Shown here piece after piece: positions 24,964-34,776 of a DNA stretch of 64,000 bases (position 1 is the stretch's first letter; each line of letters opens with the position of its first letter). The notes below the pieces were generated by a model. The model ran no database searches and was not told the DNA's origin. It saw only the letters and a program-made list of their open reading frames with translations. Made by a program: the position numbers and the translations under genes. Source of the DNA: Demequina sp. B12 (GTDB lineage Bacteria > Actinomycetota > Actinomycetes > Actinomycetales > Demequinaceae); assembly GCF_028823635.1 (NCBI RefSeq), contig NZ_JAPEHU010000004.1:62001-126000 (forward strand), read 5' to 3'.

Positions 24964-26292
24964 CTACCGCTTCTCCGTGCTGGTGCCGGTGTCGATGGTT
25001 CCTGTGGTGATGCGCGGGGACGAGCGGGGTAACTGCCAGGCCTGAATGGCTCGAGTTTCTGTCCCCGTTTCGGCGTCACCTTCAGCGCCGATGGCTTGGC
25101 CCAAAACTGCCTGCTCGTCGGGTCGGTTGGGCAGGACGTTTTTGACGTAGGACGCGACTGCTTCGGGCATCGTCACATCGGAGCGCTTCTCTGCCAGGAA
25201 CCACCGGTGGTCCAGGACCTCGTGGAACACCTGGGCCGGTTCCAACTTGCGACGGAACTCTCGTGGCACCGCGCGCACGGTGGGTTCGAAGACTCGTGCA
25301 AGCCATTCGTGTGCGACGAAAGACTCGTCTTCATCGGGGCTGAAGACGGCACGGAACTCGTCGAGGTCGTTGAGCAGGCGCCGTGCCTGGTTTTCTTGCA
25401 CGTCCAATCCGGTGAGGCGCAGGAGCCTGCGGGAGTGGTGCCCGGCATCCACGACCTTGGGGCGGATGGATAGCTCGCGCCCGTCGCCGGTCTGGGTCAT
25501 GTCGAGTTCGGCGACATCGAAGCCTAGTTCGTTGAGCGCCTTCACACGTTCGGCAACGTGGTACCGAATGTTGTCTTTGAACGTTTCCTTGCCGGTGAGC
25601 GTGGACCACAGCTCCTTGTAGCGCTCTTCGATGCGGTCGCCCAGTTCGAGCGGATCCACCGCGTCGTCGAGTTCCTCGGCGGCCTGGAGGTCGAACATTT
25701 CACCGATGATGTTGGTGCGTGCAAGGTCGATGTCGTACGCACGCTGCCCGGGGGTGAGATGCGTGTGGAGGTCTCCCGTCTCAGCATCGACGAGGTAGGC
25801 GGAGAATGCTTCTGCATCGCGCCGGAAGAGGGCGTTCGAGAGGGAGACGTCGCCCCAGTAGAAGCCCAGCAGGTGCAGGCGTACCAGGAGTACTGCGAGC
25901 GCATCGGTGAGCCGGTCCAGGGTGTCGGAGCGCAGAGCTTGGCTGAAGAGCGCGCGGTACGGCAGGGAGAACTGCAAGTGCTCGGTGACGAGTGCGGCAG
26001 CGAGTTCATTGCCATCGGCGTCGACACGGCCGTCGACGACGGCGAACGGGGTGACGCAGGGCGCGCCCATGCGGCCCAGCTCCTTCAGCATGTCGAACTC
26101 GCGGTGCGCGATCGGCCCGACCGTTTCTTTCACTGCGAGGACTCTGCCGTTGAACCGCACGAACCGGACAACGTGACGAGAGATTCCGCGGGGCAGTGCT
26201 GCGAGAGTGTCGTCCGGCCAGGTTTCGAGCGGAGTCGACCAGGGCAGGTCCAACAGTTCAGGGTTCACCGCGCCGGTGATGTTGAGCGCCAT
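24964..26292 (-). CDS. DUF4032 protein with a kinase-like fold
   Basis: About 442 residues. The N-terminal half has features of the lipopolysaccharide-kinase/protein-kinase fold: RFNGRVLAVKETVGPIAHREFDMLKEL (candidate ATP Lys and helix-C Glu), FYWGDVSLSNALFRRD (catalytic-loop like, with Asp and Asn), and AYLVDAETG (metal-binding Asp of a DFG-like motif). The C-terminal DUF4032 part (about 190-360) is specific to actinobacteria and of unknown function. The longer frame to 26535 is rejected: TACGAT lies 6 nt before ATG 26292 and the extension overlaps a terminator. Substrate unknown. It is downstream of, but separated by a terminator from, the sugar-ABC ATPase. Confidence 0.85.
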   Translation of the reverse strand: MALNITGAVNPELLDLPWSTPLETWPDDTLAALPRGISRHVVRFVRFNGRVLAVKETVGPIAHREFDMLKELGRMGAPCVTPFAVVDGRVDADGNELAAALVTEHLQFSLPYRALFSQALRSDTLDRLTDALAVLLVRLHLLGFYWGDVSLSNALFRRDAEAFSAYLVDAETGDLHTHLTPGQRAYDIDLARTNIIGEMFDLQAAEELDDAVDPLELGDRIEERYKELWSTLTGKETFKDNIRYHVAERVKALNELGFDVAELDMTQTGDGRELSIRPKVVDAGHHSRRLLRLTGLDVQENQARRLLNDLDEFRAVFSPDEDESFVAHEWLARVFEPTVRAVPREFRRKLEPAQVFHEVLDHRWFLAEKRSDVTMPEAVASYVKNVLPNRPDEQAVLGQAIGAEGDAETGTETRAIQAWQLPRSSPRITTGTIDTGTSTEKR

Positions 26293-26372
26293 GTGTCCAT
26301 CGTAGGCGGGCAAGGTCCCGTGTTCCTGCCGTGATGGGGGACCAGGTGGAAGCCTTGCGTTGGCGGGGAAAA

Positions 26373-26410
26373 CACTGAAGGGGCGGCCCGTGTGGACCGC
26401 CCCTTCAGTG
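26373..26410. terminator. Terminator downstream of the sugar-ABC ATPase gene
   Basis: Perfect 14-bp stem: CACTGAAGGGGCGG (26373-26386) with CCGCCCCTTCAGTG (26397-26410), 10-nt loop. It lies after the stop of the minus-strand ATPase gene. Confidence 0.85.
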
Positions 26411-26447
26411 GTGTCTGCTTCAGGCGTCGCGCCTGGTGCAGGGATGC

Positions 26448-27593
26448 TTACTTGGCAGTGTGGACTGCGCCCGACAGACGGTCGCCCGATGCCGACGAGA
26501 AAACGTGCTGCTCGCCCTCGCGGATCTTGACCCACACAGCGTCGCCCTTGGCGGGGACGTCACGGGGGTCGATACGGACGATGACTTCGGAGTCACCGGC
26601 GTCGAAGTGGATCTCGCCAGCGCCGGGAGCGCCGGAGGGGATCGAGCCGTAGACGAAGGCGTCCGAACCGAGTTCCTCGACGACGTCGACGGTGATGGGG
26701 AAGGCGCCTTCGGTGTTGGGCGACACGCGGTCGAGCGACTCGGGGCGGAAGCCCAGCACGACCTTGTTGTGGTCTTCGGCCTTGAGGCCTGCGACAGCCT
26801 CACGGTTCAGTGCGACCTGGCCGTTACCGATCTGGGCGAAGCCACCGTTGACCGAGTAGGTGCCGATGTTCATGGCGGGCGAGCCGATGAAGCCTGCAAC
26901 GAAGACGTTCGCGGGGGCGTCGTACATGTCGCGGGGGGTGCCGACCTGCTGGAGCAGACCGTCCTTGAGGACTGCGATGCGGTCACCCATGGTCAGTGCC
27001 TCGACCTGGTCGTGGGTCACGTAGACGGTGGTGGTGCCCAGGCGGCGCTGCAGTGCAGCGATCTGGGTACGGGTCTGGACGCGGAGCTTGGCGTCGAGGT
27101 TCGACAGCGGCTCGTCCATGAGGAACACCTGCGGCTGGCGCACGATGGCACGACCCATGGCGACACGCTGACGCTGACCACCGGACAGAGCCTTGGGCTT
27201 GCGGTCCAGGTACTCGGTCAGGTCAAGGATCTTCGCGGCAGCTTCAACGCGCTGGCGGATTTCTGCCTTGTCGACCTTGGCGATCTTCAGGGCGAAGCCC
27301 ATGTTGTCGGCCACAGTCATGTGGGGGTAGAGCGCGTAGGACTGGAACACCATGGCGATGTCGCGGTCCTTGGGCTGCACGTGAGTGACGTCGCGGTCGC
27401 CAACCCAGATGGATCCGGCGTCGATGTCCTCGAGGCCTGCGAGCATGCGCAGCGAGGTCGACTTACCGCAACCGGAGGGGCCGACGAGGACGAGGAACTC
27501 GCCGTCAGCAATGTCGAGCTCGAGAGCGTCGACAGCCGGGCGCTCGGTGCCCGGGTAAATACGCGAAGCCTTGTCAAAAGTAACGGTGGCCAT
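26448..27593 (-). CDS. Orphan sugar ABC transporter ATP-binding protein (MsiK/MsmK/UgpC type)
   Basis: About 381 residues. ABC domain: Walker [18 protein letters not shown]-loop VFQSYALYPHMTVADN, signature LSGGQRQRVAMGRAIVR, Walker B VFLMDEPLSNLDAKLR, switch His VTHDQVEALTMGDRI. The C-terminal OB-type (TOBE) domain matches multi-sugar ATPases. There is no permease or binding-protein gene nearby. In actinobacteria such orphan ATPases (MsiK) energise several carbohydrate importers, which is the likely role. ATG 27593 with GAAGGGA ahead is preferred over the GTG at 27608. Operator-like palindromes lie in its promoter region. Confidence 0.92.
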   Translation of the reverse strand: MATVTFDKASRIYPGTERPAVDALELDIADGEFLVLVGPSGCGKSTSLRMLAGLEDIDAGSIWVGDRDVTHVQPKDRDIAMVFQSYALYPHMTVADNMGFALKIAKVDKAEIRQRVEAAAKILDLTEYLDRKPKALSGGQRQRVAMGRAIVRQPQVFLMDEPLSNLDAKLRVQTRTQIAALQRRLGTTTVYVTHDQVEALTMGDRIAVLKDGLLQQVGTPRDMYDAPANVFVAGFIGSPAMNIGTYSVNGGFAQIGNGQVALNREAVAGLKAEDHNKVVLGFRPESLDRVSPNTEGAFPITVDVVEELGSDAFVYGSIPSGAPGAGEIHFDAGDSEVIVRIDPRDVPAKGDAVWVKIREGEQHVFSSASGDRLSGAVHTAK

Positions 27594-27607
27594 GAAAGGT
27601 CCCTTCA

Positions 27608-27695
27608 CTGGCAGGTACGTGCCAGACGATCCGTGGTGAAGAGTGCCGGTGTGGTGTCCACAATGACACTAACTCCAGCAGGTGTTGCTGAAGTT
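27608..27695. promoter_or_regulatory. Two operator-like palindromes between the ATPase and kinase genes
   Basis: CTGGCA-GGTACG-TGCCAG at 27608-27625 (perfect arms, 6-bp spacer) lies in the ATPase leader. AACTCCAGCA-GGTGT-TGCTGAAGTT at 27671-27695 (one mismatch) lies near the likely ATPase promoter. LacI- or ROK-type regulation of the sugar ATPase is plausible; the regulator is not in the window. Confidence 0.45.
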
Positions 27696-27755
27696 GGACA
27701 TATCTTCTCACATGGTTTGCCCTCATCCAACCGGCCTGGCTGTAGCGTGATAGCC

Positions 27756-29399
27756 ATGGCAGGAGTGGCGCGCGACGTTGGTGAACAGATCGGCGGCTAC
27801 ACCATTGTTGATCACTTGGGCAGGGGCGGCTCCGGGGCGGTCTACAAGGTGGTGGACGACGGGGGTGGCGAGGCTGCGCTGAAGTTGGTGGACGCGAAGG
27901 CGGACGATGTTGCCGCTGAGCGTTTGGCGCGCGAGGTGCGGGCCTTGCAGTCGATGGATCACCCCGCGGTTCCGGCCATTTTGGATGCCGAACTCGACGG
28001 GGACGAGACCTTCGTGGTCTTTGAGTACATCCCGGGGGTGAGCTTGTGGGACTACGTTCAGGACAATGGCCCGCTGGCGGGGAAGGCGTTGGCGGACTTC
28101 GCTGACCGGACGTCGTCGGCGTTGGAGGCCGTGCATGCCACAGGTGCGATCCACCGTGACGTGACGCCGTCGAACATCATGATGGGGCCTGAGGGTCCGG
28201 TGTTGATCGACTTTGGTTTGGCGCATCGGGAAACCGATAGTCGTCTCACGCGGGACGGGCTGGTGTCGGGGACGGCAGGCTATGTCGCGCCTGAGGTGAT
28301 CGACGGTGAGGAGCCCGGGGCACTCGCGGATCGCTGGTCGTGGGCAGCCACGGTCGCGTATGCGATGACGGGCAAGGCCCCGTTTGGCTCGGGCACCGGT
28401 GCGATTTCGCGCACGCTTGAGGCGCAGGTGGAGCTGCCGGACGTTCCGGGAGCCGATGCGGTCAAGGCTGCGTTGGGGCGCGACATTGCGGCGCGCCCAG
28501 GGCCGCGCGATGTGGTGGCGGCGTTGCGCGGAGCCACGGTGGTGTTGCCGGTGCCGGACGAGATTCCGGCGACGGCGGTCGCTGCGGTTGCCCCGACTGC
28601 GGTGATGGGGTCCGGCCCTCGCAGCCCAGAGACCTTCGACGCGGCGGCCTTTGGCTCCACGGAGTCGGGAGAGGGAGCCGATGCGACGGAGATGCTTGAC
28701 TCCCGTGTGGGGGCTGACGATGACCCGGACTTCGACGGCGACGTCGTGGGCGATGAGGGGGCGGTTGGCGACGAGGATGAGGCACCCACTACGGATGAGC
28801 TTCTTCCCCCGGCGCCGCGTCGCAAGGTGATGATCGCCGCCTTGGCAGCGGCTACTGCATCGACTGCGGCTCTCGCGCCGTTTGTGGCGTTCCTGGTGAT
28901 GGCGCTGGCCGCAATCTTGGCGCGTGCCATCCAACGACGGGCACTTGCCATCGCGGTTTCCCGTGCCAAGCGCGGACCGCGACGCGGCGACGCGGCCCTC
29001 CAGACCATTGGCCTGCCGTGGCACGTGTTGAGGGCAGCCGGTGAAGCCTTGCCTGCGATCATCCTCGCGGGTGTGGTGGGCGTAGGTGTCGGCACGCTGG
29101 GCTGGTGGCTCGTGACCAGTCAGGACCTGGCCGGAGCGAGCGTTGAAGCCACGACTTGGGGTCAAGCCGCCGCGCTCTTCGCTGGAGGCGTGGCGGCAGC
29201 GATCGCTATGTGGTGGGGTCCGTGGGCAGAACTCACTCGTGAAGGTGCGCATCGGCTGGCTTCCATGGTGGCACCGTCGCGGGGCCCAGTGACGGCATGG
29301 GTGGTCGTGTCGCTCGTGGGACTCGCTGTCGTCGTGCTGTCCGTCTACCTGCTGGCACCACCACTGTGGTGGCCACTGCCGCGCGCCCCCGGAGCCTAA
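27756..29399 (+). CDS. Membrane-bound serine/threonine protein kinase
   Basis: About 547 residues. Hanks-type kinase domain (about 10-260): glycine loop LGRGGSGAVYKV, VAIK-equivalent EAALKLVD, catalytic loop HRDVTPSNIMM, DFGLAHR, GTAGYVAPEV and WSWAATVAYAMTGKAPFG. The catalytic loop has T in place of the usual K/L (HRDVTPSN), common in actinobacterial kinases. A low-complexity acidic linker (about 300-350) leads to several hydrophobic segments near the C-terminus (LAAATASTAALAPFVAFLV and three more), so it is multi-pass rather than the single-helix PknB/PASTA type. TAGCGT 7 nt before ATG 27756 suggests a leaderless start. The open frame extends far upstream, but that is the antisense of the ATPase gene. 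Confidence 0.9.
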   Translation: MAGVARDVGEQIGGYTIVDHLGRGGSGAVYKVVDDGGGEAALKLVDAKADDVAAERLAREVRALQSMDHPAVPAILDAELDGDETFVVFEYIPGVSLWDYVQDNGPLAGKALADFADRTSSALEAVHATGAIHRDVTPSNIMMGPEGPVLIDFGLAHRETDSRLTRDGLVSGTAGYVAPEVIDGEEPGALADRWSWAATVAYAMTGKAPFGSGTGAISRTLEAQVELPDVPGADAVKAALGRDIAARPGPRDVVAALRGATVVLPVPDEIPATAVAAVAPTAVMGSGPRSPETFDAAAFGSTESGEGADATEMLDSRVGADDDPDFDGDVVGDEGAVGDEDEAPTTDELLPPAPRRKVMIAALAAATASTAALAPFVAFLVMALAAILARAIQRRALAIAVSRAKRGPRRGDAALQTIGLPWHVLRAAGEALPAIILAGVVGVGVGTLGWWLVTSQDLAGASVEATTWGQAAALFAGGVAAAIAMWWGPWAELTREGAHRLASMVAPSRGPVTAWVVVSLVGLAVVVLSVYLLAPPLWWPLPRAPGA

Positions 29400-29472
29400 A
29401 AACAGCATCGGCCCTGGTGAAGTGGCCACCCGCAGGGAACAATGGTGTGACCCTGTACGTTGGGGCCACGAC

Positions 29473-29495
29473 AGCGGTTCCGTGACGGAACCGCT
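29473..29495. repeat. Perfect inverted repeat before the MauE-like gene
   Basis: AGCGGTTCCG-TGA-CGGAACCGCT, 10-bp arms. It could end the kinase transcript or fold in the leader of the next operon; there is no T-run. Confidence 0.5.
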
Positions 29496-29521
29496 TCGCA
29501 ATGGGTGAGGGAGTCAGATCA

Positions 29522-30052
29522 ATGACGTTCGCGGACCGCTTCCGTGTGGCGCAGCCATGGCTGTCGCTGCTGGTGCGACTGGGCATGGCAGGCATCCTGA
29601 TTGCCGCCGCGATCCCCAAGATGCAAGACATCCCGCAATCGATCATTGCGGTGCGCGCTTACCGACTGCTTCCCGAAGCGGTCGTGCCCCTCGTGGGCAC
29701 CATGCTGCCGTTTGTGGAACTTGCGCTCGCGGCGTGGCTACTGCTGGGCCTGTACACGCGGTGGGCTGCCGGCGCCTGGCTGGTGTTCATGGCCGCCTTC
29801 ACCTTTGGCGTGATCTGGGCGTGGGCCAACGGTCTTTCCATTGACTGTGGCTGCTTTGGTGGCGGCGGCGAAGTGGAAGAAGGCACCGCGACGTACGGCG
29901 CTCACCTCCTTGAACGCGCAGCATTCATTGCGCTCGGCTTGTTCCTGGTGATCTGGCCGCGCTCGAAGTTCTCTCTAGACTCCTGGGTGGCACCCGCGCC
30001 GTCCGCAGAAGAAGCAGACGAACTCACCGAGTCCGTCGATACGCACGAATGA
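29522..30052 (+). CDS. MauE/DoxX-family membrane protein with CGCFGG motif
   Basis: About 176 residues with four predicted membrane helices (LVRLGMAGILIAAAIPKM, LVGTMLPFVELALAAWLLLGLY, AAGAWLVFMAAFTFGVIWAWANG, AAFIALGLFLVIWP). Between helices 3 and 4 is SIDCGCFGGGG, the CxCFG motif of MauE-like proteins that act in disulfide relay with thioredoxin-like partners. A DsbA-like protein follows directly. GAGGGAG (29506-29512) selects ATG 29522 over ATG 29501. Likely role: membrane redox partner of the DsbA-like protein; inferred from motif and pairing. Confidence 0.85.
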   Translation: MTFADRFRVAQPWLSLLVRLGMAGILIAAAIPKMQDIPQSIIAVRAYRLLPEAVVPLVGTMLPFVELALAAWLLLGLYTRWAAGAWLVFMAAFTFGVIWAWANGLSIDCGCFGGGGEVEEGTATYGAHLLERAAFIALGLFLVIWPRSKFSLDSWVAPAPSAEEADELTESVDTHE

Positions 30053-30073
30053 CCCTGAGGTAAGGAAAGCCCC

Positions 30074-30889
30074 ATGGCAAAGAAGAATCAGCAGTCCAGC
30101 AACAGCAAGGCCGCTGCCGCTCGCGCACAGGCGCAGGCGCAGGTGCGGGCGCAGGAACGTAAGACCGGAGTCATCATCGCCGCCGTGGTCGGCGTCGTGG
30201 TGCTGGTTCTCGCGGGCCTGGTGATGTTCATCGTGAACTCGGGCAAGGTTCCCGGCCTCGATGAGTCTGGCGCTGTGCTGCCCGCAGGTTCGGATGAGAC
30301 CGGCGGCATCGCTGTCGGTACCGCTGGAGTGGTGGGCGAGGACGTCCCTGACGACGTCACGCGAGTGGACGTCTACCTCGACTTTATGTGCCCCATCTGT
30401 CACCAGTTTGAGCAGACCAACGGTGAAGACCTGAGCGAACTGCGCGAGTCCGGCGAGATTGCCCTGTACTACCACCCCATCTCCATCCTTGACCGTTACT
30501 CCTTGGGCACGCAGTACTCGACGCGTAGCGCGAACGCGGCGGCGACGGTTGCGGACCGCGCGCCCGAGTCCTTCCTTGACTTCGTCGAGGCCCTCTACCT
30601 GAACCAGCCCGCTGAGAACACTGAAGGGTTGACCGACGAGCAGATCGAGCAGATCGCGATCGACGCAGGTGTCCCCGAGGGCGTTGCCGCTCAGTTCGAA
30701 GACGGCGACTTCAACAAGTGGGTGATTGCGGCAAGCGACCGTTCCTCGCAGGACGGACTGTCCGGCACCCCGTCGATCCACATCGCCGAAGCTGGCCAGA
30801 CCTTCGACGAAGGCGCCATGGTTCCGCAGACCGAGGTGCCGTTCATGCAGGCAGGCGTTCTGCGCGCGCACCTGGAGAGCCTGTCGTAA
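30074..30889 (+). CDS. Membrane-anchored DsbA-like thiol oxidoreductase
   Basis: 271 residues. A Lys/Ala/Gln-rich cytoplasmic N-terminus, one membrane helix (about 33-57, GVIIAAVVGVVVLVLAGLVMFIV), and an extracellular thioredoxin-fold domain with the CPIC redox centre (Cys106, Cys109) in DFMCPICHQFE. The helical insertion and the cis-Pro loop SGTPSIHI match the DsbA/DSBA-like thioredoxin 4 family. It forms or shuffles disulfides in exported proteins. Paired with the upstream MauE-like gene, 21 bp away, with AGGAAAG before the ATG. Confidence 0.92.
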   Translation: MAKKNQQSSNSKAAAARAQAQAQVRAQERKTGVIIAAVVGVVVLVLAGLVMFIVNSGKVPGLDESGAVLPAGSDETGGIAVGTAGVVGEDVPDDVTRVDVYLDFMCPICHQFEQTNGEDLSELRESGEIALYYHPISILDRYSLGTQYSTRSANAAATVADRAPESFLDFVEALYLNQPAENTEGLTDEQIEQIAIDAGVPEGVAAQFEDGDFNKWVIAASDRSSQDGLSGTPSIHIAEAGQTFDEGAMVPQTEVPFMQAGVLRAHLESLS

Positions 30890-30906
30890 GGGTTTCCACC
30901 CGTGAG

Positions 30907-30948
30907 GGATACCGGCTTCGTGCCCTTGAGGCTACGGAGCCGGTATCC
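30907..30948. terminator. Stem-loop between dsbA-like gene and tRNA-Thr
   Basis: 15-bp stem with one G-U (GGATACCGGCTTCGT, 30907-30921, against 30934-30948). Its 3' arm ends in TATCCT (30944-30949), which can also serve as the -10 of the tRNA gene starting 27 bp later. Confidence 0.65.
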
Positions 30949-30975
30949 TCGTGGAGCGGCGTTTGCGCGTCGCAT

Positions 30976-31048
30976 GCTGGCATGGCGCAATTGGTAGCGC
31001 ACCCGACTTGTAATCGGGCGGTTGCGGGTTCAAGTCCCGCTGCCAGCT
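30976..31048 (+). tRNA. tRNA-Thr (anticodon UGU)
   Basis: 73-nt cloverleaf. Acceptor GCTGGCA pairs with TGCCAGC; D arm GGCGCAATTGGTAGCGCA; anticodon stem CCCGA/TCGGG with loop CTTGTAA giving TGT (31009-31011); T arm GCGGGTTCAAGTCCCGC. Discriminator T. The 3' CCA is not encoded. Confidence 0.95.
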
Positions 31049-31050
31049 CT

Positions 31051-31731
31051 CTACAGCAGTCCTGACCCCCACCGAATGGGTGGCGCGCCCTGCGCTTGGA
31101 GTGCGGCGTTGACACGCGAGAACGGCTGCGAACCGAAGAACCCCCGGTGTGCGCTCAGCGGACTGGGATGGGCGCTCGCCACCACAGGGATGTCGCCGAG
31201 CAGCGGTGCGAGAGACTGCGCATCGTTCCCCCACAAGACTGCGACGAGCGGTCCGCTCCGTTTCCCCAACGCCGCAATCGTGGCTTCCGTGACCTGTTCC
31301 CAGCCGATGCCGCGATGGCTTCCCGCTTGTCCTTTCCCCGCCCGCACGGTGAGGACACGGTTGAGCAGCAGGACTCCCTGCTCCGCCCAGTGGCTGAGGT
31401 CGCCGTCGTGCAGGAACTCACCGGTGTCGTCGTGAAGTTCACGCGCGATATTGCGCAGGGATGGCGGGAGCCGATGTCCGGGTGCAACGGAGAAACTCAG
31501 TCCCACGGCGTCGCCCGGGGTGGGGTAGGGGTCTTGACCCACGATGAGGACGCGCACCTCAGCGAGAGGCGTGGTGTAGGCGCGCATGACGGTGGAGGGC
31601 TCCGGAAGCCAGGCGCGTCCCGCTTGGGCTTCCTGCTCGAGGTGTGCACTGATGCCAGCAAACGTGGGTGCCAACGGTTCCAAGATGGGGCGCCAGTCGG
31701 AAGCGATGGACTGGTCCCACACGAACGTCAT
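31051..31731 (-). CDS. ung: Uracil-DNA glycosylase, family 1
   Basis: About 226 residues; removes uracil from DNA. The water-activating loop VLIVGQDPYPTPGDAVGLSFSV has the catalytic Asp, followed by SLRNIARELHDD, LLLNRVLTVRAGKGQAGSH, and the His loop ASAHPSPLSAHRGFFGSQPFS. TAGGGT lies 7 nt before ATG 31731 on the minus strand; the longer frame to 31815 is not supported. It is convergent with the tRNA-Thr gene, whose 3' end lies 3 bp from the stop. Confidence 0.96.
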   Translation of the reverse strand: MTFVWDQSIASDWRPILEPLAPTFAGISAHLEQEAQAGRAWLPEPSTVMRAYTTPLAEVRVLIVGQDPYPTPGDAVGLSFSVAPGHRLPPSLRNIARELHDDTGEFLHDGDLSHWAEQGVLLLNRVLTVRAGKGQAGSHRGIGWEQVTEATIAALGKRSGPLVAVLWGNDAQSLAPLLGDIPVVASAHPSPLSAHRGFFGSQPFSRVNAALQAQGAPPIRWGSGLL

Positions 31732-31854
31732 GCGTGCCACCCTAGCCTCGCCCGCGCATGTTTTCCCCAGCCTGGGGACCCGTCGGAGCGGGAGAATGAC
31801 ACCTGTGTATCTCACCGATTACGCTGGGGGCCACATTCACGGGCGGAGGCTGAC

Positions 31855-32133
31855 ATGACGGGTGCTGACGGCACGCAGTCCATGCTGTCCGCCCAAGACA
31901 AGGCGGTCCTTGCGATGGAAGGCCGATGGTGGTCGTCAGCAAGTGCCAAAGAAGACGCAATTCGTGACGAGTTGTCGATGTCAGCCACTCACTACTACCA
32001 AGTGCTGGGGGCGCTACTCGAATCGCCTGCGGCACTCGAACACGCCCCGATGGTAGTGACGAGACTCCAACGTTTGCGCGACTCGCGTAGGCGTGGGTCG
32101 GCACGTGCATGGACCTCAACGAGTGCAGGTTAG
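31855..32133 (+). CDS. DUF3263 domain protein
   Basis: About 92 residues. Core LSAQDKAVLAMEGRWWSSASAKEDAIRDELSMSATHYYQVLGALLESPAALEHAP is typical of DUF3263, a small actinobacterial family that resembles a helix-turn-helix DNA-binding domain; the actual function is unknown. GGAGG just before ATG 31855 fixes the start. The downstream LytR_C gene follows after 10 bp, an association seen in many actinobacteria. Confidence 0.88.
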   Translation: MTGADGTQSMLSAQDKAVLAMEGRWWSSASAKEDAIRDELSMSATHYYQVLGALLESPAALEHAPMVVTRLQRLRDSRRRGSARAWTSTSAG

Positions 32134-32143
32134 GGTGTGACGC

Positions 32144-32779
32144 GTGGCAAAGGATGCACCAGTGTTTGAACCTGACGAGTTCGACCATCTTGCTCAGAGC
32201 TCTGGGCCGGTTGGCGTCCACCGTGCGCCCCGGCCATGGTGGTCGAAGGTGCTTCCTCCCCTGATCGCGTTCGTGATCGCGGGCCTTGTGGCCTACGGAA
32301 TCGCGATGATCCTGTGGAACTTGGGCCAGGGCGGTGACGATGAAGCGGAGCCTTCAGTCACGGTGACGGCTTCTGCAGATCCTTCAGCCGAGCCCACGAC
32401 GTCGCCGTCGTCTGATCCTTCGACCTCGCCTTCTGACGAGCCCTCGAGTTCTCCCACCCCGACTCCCACGGAGTCTCCGGAACCGGAGCCTGTCATCGAA
32501 TACGGTGCGCAGGTCCACGTCCGCAATGGTGCCGGGATCCAGGGCCTTGCGGGTGAACAGCAAGCCGAGCTTGAAGCGGTTGGGTACACCAACCTTGCTG
32601 CGAACAACATCTCTTCGTCGCTGATCCCGAACGGTGTGAACACCGTTGTCTACGGGGACGATGCCTTGGCTGACACAGCTCAGGACATCGCCGACACCTT
32701 GGGTATCGACGCTGTCCAGGGCGGCGGAACGCCAGGTGGCGCTGAGATTGAGGTTCTGCTGGAATCCAACCCTGGGTGA
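32144..32779 (+). CDS. LytR_C domain membrane protein
   Basis: 211 residues. Short cytoplasmic N-terminus, one membrane helix (about 35-58, VLPPLIAFVIAGLVAYGIAMIL), a Ser/Pro/Thr/Glu-rich wall-spanning linker (about 70-115) and an extracellular LytR_C domain (about 118-208) with YGAQVHVRNGAGIQGLAGEQQAELEAVGY. LytR_C domains are usually found at the C-terminus of wall-polymer ligases; the ligase domain is absent, so a cell-wall accessory role is inferred. GTG start. Confidence 0.88.
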   Translation: MAKDAPVFEPDEFDHLAQSSGPVGVHRAPRPWWSKVLPPLIAFVIAGLVAYGIAMILWNLGQGGDDEAEPSVTVTASADPSAEPTTSPSSDPSTSPSDEPSSSPTPTPTESPEPEPVIEYGAQVHVRNGAGIQGLAGEQQAELEAVGYTNLAANNISSSLIPNGVNTVVYGDDALADTAQDIADTLGIDAVQGGGTPGGAEIEVLLESNPG

Positions 32780-32840
32780 TCCCGAAGTCTGACGCAGGGG
32801 CTCTGCTTGTGCGCCCTGGGTGAACAGACGGTGGCAGTGG

Positions 32841-32901
32841 TTTGCACTCGGCAGGGGAGAGTGCCAGAATCGCTTTAGCACTCCCTACCCGAGAGTGCTA
32901 A
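32841..32901 (+). promoter_or_regulatory. groEL promoter with two CIRCE (HrcA) operators
   Basis: Perfect CIRCE at 32875-32901: TTAGCACTC-N9-GAGTGCTAA. A degenerate copy lies at 32841-32867: TTTGCACTC-N9-GAGTGCCAG. TTGCAC (32842-32847) and CAGAAT (32865-32870) form a promoter with 17-bp spacing, so one operator covers the promoter and the other the start point. HrcA is expected to repress. Confidence 0.93.
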
Positions 32902-32984
32902 GAGAATTCGGCTTCGCAGTCGAGATGCCTCTCCTCGTCGTGACGTGAACGGCGCGGATGGCATCGTCCGTCGCGGGCGACTAG

Positions 32985-34643
<1,659 letters not shown>

Positions 34644-34674
34644 GCCTCACCGCCAGCGTTCGCGCTGACTGACA

Positions 34675-34710
34675 CGAGACCCCCAGGGCTGATGCCCTGG
34701 GGGTCTCGTT
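34675..34710 (+). terminator. Intrinsic terminator of groL
   Basis: Perfect 15-bp stem (34675-34689 with 34694-34708), tetraloop TGAT, followed by TT. Confidence 0.92.
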
Positions 34711-34776
34711 GCGTTCCGGGGGTGTGGCGAGATGTGTGCGTTGCGCGCGGGGCCCACGCGGGGCATAGACCCGCGG

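Noticed and set aside
26436-27755. Open plus-strand frame running continuously into the Ser/Thr kinase gene, suggesting a 987-residue protein
   Set aside because: This part is antisense to the sugar-ABC ATPase gene, whose motifs are perfect. The kinase has its own -10 box and ATG at 27756.
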